Of a stretch of DNA of 64,000 nucleotides, positions 24,010 through 31,959 are shown piece by piece. Position 1 is the stretch's first letter; every line of letters begins with the position of its first letter. The DNA comes from a virus: positions 1 to 64,000 of the IMG/VR virus record IMGVR_UViG_3300042691_028844; one strand, given 5' to 3'. The notes under the pieces were generated by a model. That model saw only the letters and a list, made by a program, of their open reading frames with translations. It made no database searches and was not told the origin of the DNA. A program made the position numbers and the translations under genes.

Positions 24010-24193
24010 TGATAACCGTGTCGCCGTTATCCTCAATCTGAGAAGTTATAACTGTGCGCCCACAAAGTGCATTGTATGCTGCGGGGCACTCGCGCATAAG
24101 AATCCTGCGCAAATCCTGCGACATGTGGTAAGACATTGTGCGCAGGAGAATCTCTTTGTGGTAGTAGGAGATCTGGTCAAAGTTGCTGCTCAT
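24002..24193 (-). CDS. Small hypothetical protein
   Basis: 63 residues; helical N-terminus (FDQISYYHKEILLRTMSYHMSQDLRRILM) and a short C-terminal beta hairpin (RTVITSQIEDNGDTVITR). The start overlaps the upstream gene by 4 nt. Function unknown. Confidence 0.55.
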   Translation of the reverse strand: MSSNFDQISYYHKEILLRTMSYHMSQDLRRILMRECPAAYNALCGRTVITSQIEDNGDTVITR

Positions 24194-24390
24194 CGGTTTG
24201 GATTGCAGGTGTTGGGGATAATCTGGACCGTGGTGATGTTGCCCTCTATAGACAGAAGGGCGTCATCAATCTGTTTGATCTTGTCACCTAACGTTGTATA
24301 AACGTGCGGGTACCCATTAAATAATTGCAGTAATGCTGTGCGATAGTCAATCAAAGCTATGCGAATTGTGGTCGCGTCGATTGTAGTCAT
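24190..24390 (-). CDS. Small hypothetical helical protein
   Basis: 66 residues (MTTIDATTIRIALIDYRTALLQLF...LGDKIKQIDDALLSIEGNI). Mostly helical. It is coupled to the next gene by a 4-nt overlap. Function unknown. Confidence 0.55.
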   Translation of the reverse strand: MTTIDATTIRIALIDYRTALLQLFNGYPHVYTTLGDKIKQIDDALLSIEGNITTVQIIPNTCNPNR

Positions 24391-24421
24391 GGCGGTGAAT
24401 GATGATAGTAATTTGATGCAG

Positions 24422-24592
24422 TCAGTCTGTAGGTGAGCCTGCTAGAAACTCAGCCTCGCTGATAATCTCTACCCAAGCGTGTGGGAGAGATTCAGCGAAT
24501 GAATCGTAGGCGTCATCAGCTTCTGAATAAGAGTCAAAGTGTGCGAGAGTTTCGTAGCCATAGGGCGAGAGATTAACGATGCGGTAAGACAT
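24422..24592 (-). CDS. 56-residue hypothetical protein
   Basis: The ATG at 24592 opens MSYRIVNLSPYGYETLAHFD and continues SYSEADDAYDSFAESLPHAWVEI. The order strand, then a helix beginning with SYSEADDAY, then strand resembles small phage proteins that pair with others in this cluster (compare FDTYKEA at 23180). No function known. Confidence 0.55.
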   Translation of the reverse strand: MSYRIVNLSPYGYETLAHFDSYSEADDAYDSFAESLPHAWVEIISEAEFLAGSPTD

Positions 24593-24614
24593 GATTCAGA
24601 AAGAATAGGTGAGG

Positions 24615-24773
24615 TTAGGCTTGGTCAGGGTAAATAAGTTTATGCTGTTTAAGCAAGATCATGTGATCGAGTGCGTCACCTAAGGTAGAGCGAACATACT
24701 CATCCTTCAGGCCAGCTAACTCATAGGCTTCGTAAACAGCGCGATAGAGTTCATCGAATTGTGTTTGTATCAT
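24615..24773 (-). CDS. 52-residue hypothetical helical protein
   Basis: The ATG at 24773 opens MIQTQFDELYRAVYEAYELAG, then a second helix (STLGDALDHMILLKQHKL) and IYPDQA. It is a likely helical hairpin. It sits between two other small genes on the same strand. Confidence 0.55.
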   Translation of the reverse strand: MIQTQFDELYRAVYEAYELAGLKDEYVRSTLGDALDHMILLKQHKLIYPDQA

Positions 24774-24803
24774 GGTGACAAGATGCAGGGTTAGTTACAG
24801 CAA

Positions 24804-25013
24804 TCAAGTATTCGGTTTGATTAACTTAAACTCCTGAATGTCGTAATAAGCAATAGTGTCTGCACTATAACTACGCAAACGCTTTAACTCATTCTGTGCG
24901 CCGCGATCAGACTTGAACCACTGGTGATTCCATCGGCCGCGAGACTTAACAGCCACGCAATGCGTGGCATTCTTCTCAACTTGGCGACCAGTTGCGAGGG
25001 TAAAAGTGTTCAT
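24804..25013 (-). CDS. Small basic protein
   Basis: 69 residues from the ATG at 25013 (MNTFTLATGRQVEKNATHCV); the frame extends to 25061, but the upstream part overlaps the next gene. The WNHQWFKSDRGAQNELKRLR stretch is basic and aromatic, which would suit nucleic-acid binding. Function unknown. Confidence 0.55.
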   Translation of the reverse strand: MNTFTLATGRQVEKNATHCVAVKSRGRWNHQWFKSDRGAQNELKRLRSYSADTIAYYDIQEFKLIKPNT

Positions 25014-25020
25014 GATTAAA

Positions 25021-25290
25021 TCAAACAGACTGACGAAGATGAGAGAAACCGGGCACTTCATGAGCCCAGTCGGGTGAGGGCAACGTGCGCCGCAATTCGT
25101 TATACAAACCCGGCTTAATGTTTATACGTTCCGCATCGTATGCGGCACTGCGCCAGATACCTGGCACTGCATCGCTACCCATGTAGCCTTCATCCCATGC
25201 GGCTATACGTTGCCCTTCATTAACAAGAACATACAGCCGCCGTGGGTTACCATTACGGTCGTTATGTGTGCAAAGATGTTGGAAGTACAT
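25021..25290 (-). CDS. Hypothetical protein
   Basis: 89 residues from the ATG at 25290 (MYFQHLCTHNDRNGNPRRLYVLVNEG). The frame extends upstream to 25377, but that part overlaps another possible mini-gene and lacks a better start. Segments such as LYVLVNEGQRIAAWDEGYMG look like a real fold. No family recognised. Confidence 0.55.
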   Translation of the reverse strand: MYFQHLCTHNDRNGNPRRLYVLVNEGQRIAAWDEGYMGSDAVPGIWRSAAYDAERINIKPGLYNELRRTLPSPDWAHEVPGFSHLRQSV

Positions 25291-25321
25291 GGCAAAAGAT
25301 GCGACGAATTTAGTAAAACAA

Positions 25322-25402
25322 TCAGCGAGAAAGTTTGGCCGATTGTTTACGCGAAAGGTTCGCAGCCTTGCGAGCAATTGCTTCGATTTGCTTAGCAGTC
25401 AT
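25322..25402 (-). CDS. Possible 26-residue mini-protein
   Basis: The ATG at 25402 opens MTAKQIEAIARKAANLSRK and stops after SAKLSR. It is basic and helical and is the first possible gene leftward of the noncoding switch region. It may be real, or it may be the leader of the leftward transcript. Confidence 0.3.
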   Translation of the reverse strand: MTAKQIEAIARKAANLSRKQSAKLSR

Positions 25403-25488
25403 GACGGATCACCTGTTAAAACAATGTGGACGTTGAGAGAGTGAATCTCTCAGGTAAAGTGTAAGTTACACCCTACGGGAGAGAATCA

Positions 25489-25576
25489 CGCTGACAAGAT
25501 AAACGCTAAGATTGATTCAGTGCCATGATCTAATTTAGATCATAACTTGATCCACGATTGGTCTACCTTGTCAGCG
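25489..25576. repeat. Nested inverted repeat with 10-bp outer arms
   Basis: CGCTGACAAG at the left end and CTTGTCAGCG at the right end are perfect complements. Between them is a 19-bp palindrome, ATGATCTAATTTAGATCAT, with a single central base. As RNA or as single-stranded DNA this would fold into a stem enclosing a second hairpin. Confidence 0.75.
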
Positions 25577-25639
25577 GACTAGAAACAATCCGGGATCCCT
25601 CAAAGGATCATCCGGTAATCAAACGGAAAACATAATCGA

Positions 25640-25804
25640 CGCACAGTGTTAGTTACAGCGTACGAATGCAATCGCTGGCAGATAACTAATCCCGCCATCC
25701 TACGGGCGCCGCCGTGGTGAGGGATCAGTGTCCAACGGTCCGCGTACCTGCTCTAAAGACAGATACGCTGGACACAATCAGTACAATGTAACTAACACTG
25801 TGCG
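25640..25804. repeat. Nested inverted repeat with perfect 18-bp outer arms
   Basis: CGCACAGTGTTAGTTACA (25640-25657) is perfectly complementary to 25787-25804. Inside, GTGTCCA (25728) pairs with TGGACAC (25769), and GCGTA (25742) with TACGC (25764), leaving a 7-nt bulge. A chance perfect 18-bp pair this close is very unlikely. Confidence 0.85.
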
Positions 25805-26387
25805 CTGATAATGTGTACGGTGCGACCCATACATTGCGCAGCTAGTTACAGGGAACGACCCTGCAGATCAGTTGTAGTTACAACGTGCCCACTGATAATG
25901 CGTGACATAGATACAGAGCGTGAGTAGATAGGGTTCGCCTATCGGACAGTGTGACCCACGGTTATACCTTGCGGGGGAACTTCCGCGCCCGCTTCATCAC
26001 TTAAGTATGAAATAGTTAGCTATTGTGTCGGCTACCCGTGCTAACCCGCACACACATAACTAAACTATTTAATTGTCAAGGTTCGTCAACCTAGTTACCT
26101 ACTACAACTCCCGCCGCTCACGTTCGGTTACACCATGCCTGCCATCGCCTACGTTTCGGGGAAGAGCTCCCTACCATCGGCGGCACGCGTGGCGACCGTT
26201 CGGCCATCGCGGGGTTGATTCAGTTTTCAAGGTTCAACCGATCGGGTTTCGATCAGTGAGCACAGCATCGCCCCGATCTGGTCCGTCCGTCAACCCTTTC
26301 CACTAGGTACAAATACCTATTCTTCTATAAGCGTAGCTAATGGTACAGGTGTCCTAGTCTGCCAGGGTCCTTCTCCAGTAGGAGGAA

Positions 26388-26466
26388 ACGCACGCACGCA
26401 CACACACACACGCACACGCACACACGCACACACGCACACACGCACACACACACGCGAGCGCGCGCG
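26388..26466. repeat. CA/CG alternating tract with Z-DNA potential
   Basis: From 26388 to 26456 purines and pyrimidines alternate without a break (CACG and CACA units), and after a two-base interruption the tract ends in CGCGCGCG. Such sequence favours left-handed Z-DNA under negative supercoiling. It lies between the hairpin-dense locus and the first rightward gene. An AGGAGG just before it has no start codon to serve. Confidence 0.9.
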
Positions 26467-26792
26467 TTAAATAAAACTACCTACCCCCTCAGTATTGTAT
26501 AACAATAGAGTTGTTGTAGCCTACTCCTTGTGTGTTAGTTATACTCAGTGCTAAGTATAAAGAATAGCGAACGCTAAGTGTATAGCTTATGCTTACTGTC
26601 CGTGTTGGTCGCAAGGTCCTTTTTTTTATATAGCGCGCTTACTCGTCGGCGTGGGCGAGAAGGGTCTGGTAATTTTCTGGGTAAATTGGGGGGCGTAGTT
26701 TTGAGTGACAGCATATTGACAGATGCTTCACAAAAATTTTTTCGCCGCGTGGTTTTTGCTTTAGACTTATTCCACGCCGCGCAGAGTACGGA
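26467..26792. other. Probable rightward promoter region
   Basis: 326 bp between the CA/CG tract and the first rightward gene. It contains two related units, GCTAAGTATA (26551) and GCTAAGTGTATA (26572), a TTGTATAACAATA near 26505, and a TTGACA near 26716. A 79-codon frame inside has poor protein character and is rejected. This is the natural place for the promoter(s) of the right arm, but none is certain. Confidence 0.35.
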
Positions 26793-27014
26793 ATGTACTA
26801 CAGAGATCAGGTTGTAACAGGGCCAGAATTACTGGAAGAGTACATTGCGCAGGTTACTCCTCGTATTGTTCGTAATATCTACTCTGGGTACAGTGGTGAA
26901 CCGCATATTATTACGCCTGGGGACAAATTAAATATGTTGATGGATTACCGTGATGTTATAGATCACGACGCGAATACTTTGCGTCAGGTTTTAGGCCCTA
27001 TTCAAGCTCCTTGA
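26793..27014 (+). CDS. Hypothetical protein, first gene of the right arm
   Basis: 73 residues (MYYRDQVVTGPELLEEYIAQ...). Helical, with a TPGDKLNMLMDYRDVIDHDANTLRQVL segment. It is followed 4 nt later by the next gene. Its position suggests an early product of the rightward operon; a DNA-binding or scaffold adaptor role is only a guess. Confidence 0.55.
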   Translation: MYYRDQVVTGPELLEEYIAQVTPRIVRNIYSGYSGEPHIITPGDKLNMLMDYRDVIDHDANTLRQVLGPIQAP

Positions 27015-27018
27015 TACC

Positions 27019-27225
27019 ATGTCTATCTTCAAAGAAGAGGATGCTGCCTTAGGTAAGATCCCTTTTAGCGCAATGGTTCGGAAATACGGGCCTGAGTTAG
27101 CTCTTGCGGGTTACTTCGAGGAGCTTACAGACGCCCCTGACGAGCCTCCGTCACCGATTGCGACAGCTTTCTTACGCAAGTACCTGTCTGAGCTACCGTC
27201 GGAGGACGCTCCTTCTTTCGGGTAA
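27019..27225 (+). CDS. Small hypothetical protein
   Basis: 68 residues, MSIFKEEDAALGKIPFSAMVRKYG..., with a proline-rich acidic loop and a C-terminal helix (ATAFLRKYLSELP). It lies 12 nt before a tRNA gene. Function unknown. Confidence 0.55.
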   Translation: MSIFKEEDAALGKIPFSAMVRKYGPELALAGYFEELTDAPDEPPSPIATAFLRKYLSELPSEDAPSFG

Positions 27226-27237
27226 AGCGTTTTCCGG

Positions 27238-27311
<74 letters not shown>

Positions 27312-27323
27312 TTAGAGCTTCTT

Positions 27324-27758
27324 TTGTCGTGTCGGGTTATTCCACTCCCGCGCCACGGAAGGGTGTTCAGGGCGTGTGTTTATCGCAGATACGAAGCTTC
27401 ATTTAGACTAAAACAAGCTCGATTTTCACTTGTGACTTATTATTCGCCCGATTATGCGCGTTACAACGACCCTGAAGGCTCTTATGGAGTTCCGGATGAG
27501 CTGGGGCCTGTACTCAGGGCTGACCCTAAGTCTTTTCTGTTTGATTACTTGAATAAGAACCTTATTCAAGGACCTCCAGAGAACATAGATATTTATGAGC
27601 AAGAAATGTATAGAGAAGACTCTTCCCCTTCTTTTAAATTAGAGCCGTCTAAATTAGACTTACGCGAATTTAGGGACCCTAGAGCTCCCGTTACTCCTCG
27701 TGAATTTCTAGATCGCGATAAGTTTTTACTTTTGAGCCCTAGGAGTCCCTTGACCTGA
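27324..27758 (+). CDS. Hypothetical protein, start uncertain
   Basis: Up to 144 residues; a GTG at 27432 (VTYYSPDYARY) is a likely true start, giving 108 residues. The body is proline/tyrosine rich with LGPVLRADPKSFLFDYLNKNL and a C-terminal PREFLDRDKFLLLSP. It may be a small virion or assembly protein. Its last 33 nt overlap an antisense gene. Confidence 0.5.
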   Translation: MSCRVIPLPRHGRVFRACVYRRYEASFRLKQARFSLVTYYSPDYARYNDPEGSYGVPDELGPVLRADPKSFLFDYLNKNLIQGPPENIDIYEQEMYREDSSPSFKLEPSKLDLREFRDPRAPVTPREFLDRDKFLLLSPRSPLT

Positions 27759-28103
27759 CATTGATTCAAGGTGAAAAAAGATACATTCAGGAAAATCTGC
27801 AAAAAACTTAAGTGTAGCGGGGCATAACCAACCTCTAAGTTCGTCTTTTTGCTCTGCTTGTAAGGCGTACCATGCTCCCCCATGCTCGTTTTTATCTCTT
27901 TTTAAGTGTGTTTTGCAATTAGGGAACATTTCTGAGCTAAAAATGATCCTGTACTTGTTTTCCGTGTTCTGTGACGGCAGGCTTTCGATCATGTAATCGA
28001 CGATTTCAGGCGTTCCGAGGACAAACGGCTCGTGAATCAAGCCTCGTTTTTCGTCTGTGAAGCACCATGTGTCGGCGTATCGGTAGATTTCTACCGTCAT
28101 CAT
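27726..28103 (-). CDS. DUF6717-like hypothetical protein
   Basis: 125 residues from the ATG at 28103; a second ATG follows immediately. The pattern YADTWCFTDEKRGLIHEPFVLG, then IDYMIESLP, RIIFSSEMFPN, GGAWYALQ, GWLCPATLKFF resembles a widespread uncharacterised phage and bacterial family that I recall as DUF6717. It stands alone on the minus strand at the left end of the late arm. Confidence 0.6.
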   Translation of the reverse strand: MMTVEIYRYADTWCFTDEKRGLIHEPFVLGTPEIVDYMIESLPSQNTENKYRIIFSSEMFPNCKTHLKRDKNEHGGAWYALQAEQKDELRGWLCPATLKFFADFPECIFFHLESMSGQGTPRAQK

Positions 28104-28190
28104 GCTGTTAGACAAAGCACTGAGCGCATAGGACTCGTGTAGTGTACCATACTGGACCGAGACCCGTCCTGCCTCCGTGGCCAGACCTCG

Positions 28191-28196
28191 TATACT
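28191..28196 (+). promoter_or_regulatory. -10 element TATACT before the 1013-residue gene
   Basis: TATACT lies 22 nt upstream of the GTG start. The same hexamer precedes other right-arm transcription units (33754, 47306, 56736), supporting a shared promoter type. No clear -35 box. Confidence 0.4.
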
Positions 28197-28217
28197 TAAA
28201 GTAAAGCGGGTTGTTAC

Positions 28218-31200
28218 GTGCCTTCTCCACTTAATACAGAGACTTTACGTAAGGCTCTAGACGCTTATTCAGAGTATGGGGACGTTAATCCTTACTCCCA
28301 AGACGACGCTCGTGATGCGTTAGTTGATCGTGCTCTCAATCAAGGGTTTTTAGATGACTATATCGAAGAAGAGATAAGGACAAATCGCGAGTACAATGAT
28401 CCTGATTACGATCCCGATGATTATATTGGACCCGAAGAAGTAGAGGCTTATAGGAGGAGAGTTGATTCGAGCGATTTTCCAGATAGAGTTCCGTTTTCTG
28501 AAGATGTCAGCATAGACCCTGATCTAGAAGAGTATAACGTTTATAACTTTGTAAACCAGAACCCTAAAGCTAGAGAGTACTTTACGAATCAGACTATAAA
28601 CATACGCGGCACAGATGCGGGGGATCGGTTTCTTCGGGCTTTACGTGCGGGCTCTTTTACTCCTGAACAGTTAAGGACTCTTCGAACCGTACGCTTTGCA
28701 GGTAATTCTGACGTATTAGAAAACACTAGAGACTATGATGCTGCCACGGAGGCAGCTAATTTTGTAAATCAGAATGCTACCGGGCGTAGCGATATTCCTT
28801 CAATTGAGCCTGTTTATGAGAACACTGCCGAAGCTTTAAATCAAATACAGGATTTAGAGTCTATTGCGGCTCGAGTGAATGCGTATTCTGAGGATATTGC
28901 TACCACTCAGAATCGACTCCAAAATATCAGCCCTAGCAATGCTTCGTTGGCGAGTCTGTACGAGTCTGCTCCCCGGAGCCTAACTTCTCGTCAGCTTGCT
29001 TTACCGCTTGAAGTTGATCCATACGGGGATCGGGTTAATGAGTTTGCTTCTCGCATTCAATCCCTACCTTTGTCTTTTAACACTGTTGCAGAGTTAACTG
29101 ACGCTACTAATCGTTTGTCCTCGATTCAACGAGATCTTGGTGGGTTAGTTAGTCAAATAACTCATCCTAGTGAGCGTGCTAGAGCGTTTATTGCGGAGAC
29201 AGTGTTACCGCAAGTCGAACAAGCGCTCGGCCCGTATGGGGTTCAGCGTGCTACGCGTCGAGCGTTTGAGGAAAGTCGAGGGGCTTCAATGGACGCCGCT
29301 CGGGAGGAAGACGCTAGGCGTGAGTACTTCAATCTTCTTCGGCGGCAGGACTCAGCGGACCGTGTGCCAACTGCTCCCCCAGCGGATAGAACGCCGCAGG
29401 TTCAGGTTCTTGAGTCGTCCCAAGGTATGGAGCCTATACCTGGATTGAATGCGGCTATTCAAAAGGATCGTTTAGAAGCTATTAAACGAGTTGTTTCCCA
29501 GTATCCAGAAGTTGAACGGCTATTAGCCAGCGCACCTAAGGACCCGCAACGGCGTCCTCTTCGTGGTCCGTCTGTTAAAGAGTATCTACCTTATGTAGAC
29601 AGGGAGCAGGTTATTTCATTGCCGGAGCAGCGAAAAGCTATATACGACGTATTGTTAAATAGTGATGCAGAATTTGTTAACAACCCTGCACTAGGTCGGA
29701 GTTTTGTAGATGATGTTGAATCACTCTACACTAGCGGTAATACTGAACTACAGCAAAACGCTTTACAGCAGTTAGACACCCGTGGTTACGGTGACGCCAT
29801 GCGTGCTGTCTCCGCTCCCGCGACATACCCAACTCGGCCAATCGTCGGCGGTGGTAAGTACATCCGTACGAATGATCCTTCCAGTGGTCCGGAAGTGGCC
29901 GCAATGGTGAAGAAAATTCGCAACCGGGCGGAGGCTCTTGACCGTGCTCTCCCACGGTCGGAAGCTCTCTTGCGGGAGGCTTATCCTAATTTTTCGACGC
30001 GGCCGGATACTGTACGAAAGTTAGAGTTAAATTATGACCCTGATACCGATTCCGTCTCTTTACCTGAACCTGGGGAAAGAGGGCAGTACGGGATTGATGT
30101 GAGTACCGGTACCCCTCGGTTGAATCCGCTTTCGGCGCTCAGCTCTATGCCGAACAATGTTTCTCTCAATGCGCTTCGGTTCCTCGCGGATAATCCTGTT
30201 CTGGGAACTGCATCTGTTTCTTTCATGACTAAGGGACCTGGCCCTGGCCAGGGGTACAGCTACGAACCGAAAGAGTTGCCTTCGGCTGTTTCCGACGCCT
30301 TTGGGCGATTTGCTCAAGGTAAAGCTTTAGAAGGTTTGCCTCCGGGTACACTCGTGAGCAACTCCCCCCTCAAGTCCCGAGACATCGTTGAACAAAAAAA
30401 GCGCGAAGGGCGCACGGCTGACACAAGTTCCACGCTGCGTAAGCTTGAGCCGTTTATTGACGCTAGGCAACAGCTTCCCAACATCCGTGGCGCAGCTTAT
30501 CAAACTGCCGGGTTTGGGCCTTATACAGCAGAAGGTAATCAGCTTGCGTACATCGACGCAAATGGGCAAGTCGTACCGCTGCAATTGACTCGGCCTGAGG
30601 CAGGTTTGGCGGGATCTGTTCGTATGGACCGCAGTAGAAATACGACTGAGGTTGGGCAGGGAAGATTGCCTTTAACTACAAAGTCGTATTATTCCATTCC
30701 CCCTGAAGTTATTGCTGCCAAAGGTCTGCAAGAACTTGGCCGAGGCATCAGACAAACTCCGTCTGCGTTGTTGCCTGGTGCTGCTGATTTAATTCCTAGC
30801 CCCGAAGCTATACAAACGGGGTATCGCGAGGGTCCCGTAGCGATGGGCAGGCAGATGGCGCAAGAGTATGCGCAGAGTCTCCCTTCCGCCGTGGCGGCTG
30901 CAGGAGTTTTAGCGACACCGGCTGCGGCTCCCCTTGCTCCGGGAATTGGCGTGGGCATGGTCGGCACCGCTGCTGCCCGAGCTGTGAATGAGGTTGTTCG
31001 CCAACAGACTGGCGAAGGTATCGTTCCCAAACTTCGTCAAGCTCTTGGTACGGCTCCAAGAAGCGGAGTGGCGTCGCCACAACGTACGACGCCCAGGCCG
31101 TTAACAGCCAGCATTCAAGCCCTAACTCCTGCTCAGCGGGTTGAGATGAGCCGGCGGCAGAATCGAAATGAGTTACAACGTAGAGTTGACTTAGCTAAAG

Positions 31201-31259
31201 AAAGGTTTAACCCAGCTAGATTGGAGTTTGGACTCTCTGAGTTATTCCGTGGAAGGTGA
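28218..31259 (+). CDS. Large virion-type (internal/ejection) protein
   Basis: 1013 residues, GTG start. Acidic N-terminus, then long helical regions, a glutamine/arginine-rich middle and, near residues 880-960, a glycine/alanine-rich hydrophobic pair (SALLPGAADLIPSPEAI; AAAGVLATPAAAPLAPGIGVGMVGTAAA split by loops). No lysozyme or protease motif is visible. Size and composition fit a podovirus internal or ejection protein that could insert in the host membrane. It has the same style as the proteins at 34305-35207 and 58556-60400. Confidence 0.6.
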   Translation: MPSPLNTETLRKALDAYSEYGDVNPYSQDDARDALVDRALNQGFLDDYIEEEIRTNREYNDPDYDPDDYIGPEEVEAYRRRVDSSDFPDRVPFSEDVSIDPDLEEYNVYNFVNQNPKAREYFTNQTINIRGTDAGDRFLRALRAGSFTPEQLRTLRTVRFAGNSDVLENTRDYDAATEAANFVNQNATGRSDIPSIEPVYENTAEALNQIQDLESIAARVNAYSEDIATTQNRLQNISPSNASLASLYESAPRSLTSRQLALPLEVDPYGDRVNEFASRIQSLPLSFNTVAELTDATNRLSSIQRDLGGLVSQITHPSERARAFIAETVLPQVEQALGPYGVQRATRRAFEESRGASMDAAREEDARREYFNLLRRQDSADRVPTAPPADRTPQVQVLESSQGMEPIPGLNAAIQKDRLEAIKRVVSQYPEVERLLASAPKDPQRRPLRGPSVKEYLPYVDREQVISLPEQRKAIYDVLLNSDAEFVNNPALGRSFVDDVESLYTSGNTELQQNALQQLDTRGYGDAMRAVSAPATYPTRPIVGGGKYIRTNDPSSGPEVAAMVKKIRNRAEALDRALPRSEALLREAYPNFSTRPDTVRKLELNYDPDTDSVSLPEPGERGQYGIDVSTGTPRLNPLSALSSMPNNVSLNALRFLADNPVLGTASVSFMTKGPGPGQGYSYEPKELPSAVSDAFGRFAQGKALEGLPPGTLVSNSPLKSRDIVEQKKREGRTADTSSTLRKLEPFIDARQQLPNIRGAAYQTAGFGPYTAEGNQLAYIDANGQVVPLQLTRPEAGLAGSVRMDRSRNTTEVGQGRLPLTTKSYYSIPPEVIAAKGLQELGRGIRQTPSALLPGAADLIPSPEAIQTGYREGPVAMGRQMAQEYAQSLPSAVAAAGVLATPAAAPLAPGIGVGMVGTAAARAVNEVVRQQTGEGIVPKLRQALGTAPRSGVASPQRTTPRPLTASIQALTPAQRVEMSRRQNRNELQRRVDLAKERFNPARLEFGLSELFRGR

Positions 31260-31398
31260 TCTAACGGATAAACCAAACTACGAGAAGTGGCTGCAAGTTA
31301 AGAAGATACTGGAGAAATCGGGTAAAACGTCGGGCCCTTTCTACGAGAGGGCTCTGACGATTCTTCGAACCGGCGTGGACCCTCAACTTGGCAAATAA
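31249..31398 (+). CDS. 49-residue hypothetical protein
   Basis: A GTG at 31249, inside the last codons of the preceding gene, opens MEGDLTDKPNYEKWLQVKKI, then LEKSGKTSGPFYERALTIL and a stop. It looks like a genuine basic helical mini-protein coupled to the upstream gene. It overlaps the 3' part of an antisense gene. Confidence 0.45.
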   Translation: MEGDLTDKPNYEKWLQVKKILEKSGKTSGPFYERALTILRTGVDPQLGK

Positions 31399-31510
31399 CG
31401 TAGCCCTCAGCCACTAAGCGTTTACGGGTGTTTTCTTCGTCTTTAGTGCTGACTTTAAATTTTTGAAAGATACCCGAACGGTAGGCGTGGATCTGAACAG
31501 TTGAGGGCAT
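31298..31510 (-). CDS. Small hypothetical protein on the minus strand
   Basis: 70 residues (MPSTVQIHAYRSGIFQKFKV, then STKDEENTRKRLVAEGYVI). The N-terminal 45 residues look like a compact strand-helix-strand fold; the rest is serine/proline rich and is antisense to the coupled mini-gene at 31249-31398. At least the N-terminal part is likely real. Confidence 0.45.
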   Translation of the reverse strand: MPSTVQIHAYRSGIFQKFKVSTKDEENTRKRLVAEGYVICQVEGPRRFEESSEPSRRKGPTFYPISPVSS

Positions 31511-31609
31511 CGCGCTTTAGTCGCCAACTTACTTTAACGGGTCTGTTCGAGGTTCCCTCGATGTCTTCCATCTTTTTGTGTGTAAAATATAGAGAGCTGA
31601 GAGATTTAC

Positions 31610-31894
31610 GTGGCGTACGCTTCGATTGGGGAGCTGATGGCGAATATGCCTAATTTCGATGAGATGGGTATCCCTGGTGGCGCTTCTCTACATTCTTTTC
31701 CGGCTCTGCCTGGGGAGCTGCGCCTAATCCCTCGAATGCAAAAAATGCGGGATATGCAGGATAAGCTGCAACCAGCATTGCCTCCTGTACGTAAAGCACA
31801 GATTGATTCTGAGCAATTTTTAGCAGACTATCTGATGGGTGTTGGTAGACCCATGGCTATAGCTGAAGCGAGCCGCGACGACCGCTTGTATTAA
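31610..31894 (+). CDS. Hypothetical small protein
   Basis: 94 residues from the GTG at 31610. The middle has RLIPRMQKMRDMQDKLQPALPPVRKAQ, and the end SEQFLADYLMGVGRP...EASRDDRLY. A TAAAATATA stretch upstream may be its promoter. Likely a minor virion or assembly protein given its neighbours. Its stop codon touches the tRNA-like element. Confidence 0.55.
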   Translation: MAYASIGELMANMPNFDEMGIPGGASLHSFPALPGELRLIPRMQKMRDMQDKLQPALPPVRKAQIDSEQFLADYLMGVGRPMAIAEASRDDRLY

Positions 31895-31959
31895 TCACTT
31901 AGGCAGGATTCGAACCTGCGTTGCTCCGCAGTAGCAGAACCGCCTGCTCACACCGTGAT
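31894..31959 (-). tRNA. Degenerate tRNA or tRNA-like element, 66 nt
   Basis: On the minus strand a perfect T-arm (GCAGG-TTCGAAT-CCTGC) is present and the ends ATCAC/GTGAT are complementary, but the register of the acceptor stem does not fit the T-arm. The central part gives a D-arm-like AGCA/TGCT hairpin but no clean anticodon loop. Length (66 nt) matches the element at 20529-20594. It may be a decayed tRNA or an attachment-site copy of a host tRNA end. Confidence 0.4.

Larger units (their letters stand above)
25403..26350. ncRNA. Hairpin-dense noncoding locus, candidate large structured RNA or origin
   Basis: I find no gene in this 0.95-kb stretch. Instead there are at least a dozen inverted repeats in series, for example TGAGAGA/TCTCTCA near 25433, GTGTAAGTTACAC near 25459, the two nested structures listed separately, CAGGG/CCCTG near 25849, GTTGTAGTTACAAC near 25874, GATAGG/CCTATC near 25927, AATAG/CTATT near 26011, GATCG/CGATC near 26242 and TAGGTA/TACCTA near 26306. 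Such density is expected for a giant phage RNA of the GOLLD/ROOL kind or for an origin and switch region. Strand of transcription is unknown. Confidence 0.45.

Noticed and set aside
26381-26387. AGGAGG ribosome-binding site before the CA/CG tract
   Set aside because: No ATG, GTG or TTG follows at a usable distance; the sequence continues into the alternating tract.
25403-26792. Bidirectional replication origin as a firm call
   Set aside because: No DnaA-box cluster or AT-rich unwinding element stands out, and the oriented octamer does not change direction here; kept only as an alternative.
26578-26817. 79-codon plus-strand frame in the switch region
   Set aside because: Composition is unlike a folded protein, it lacks a ribosome-binding site, and its end overlaps the better-supported gene at 26793.
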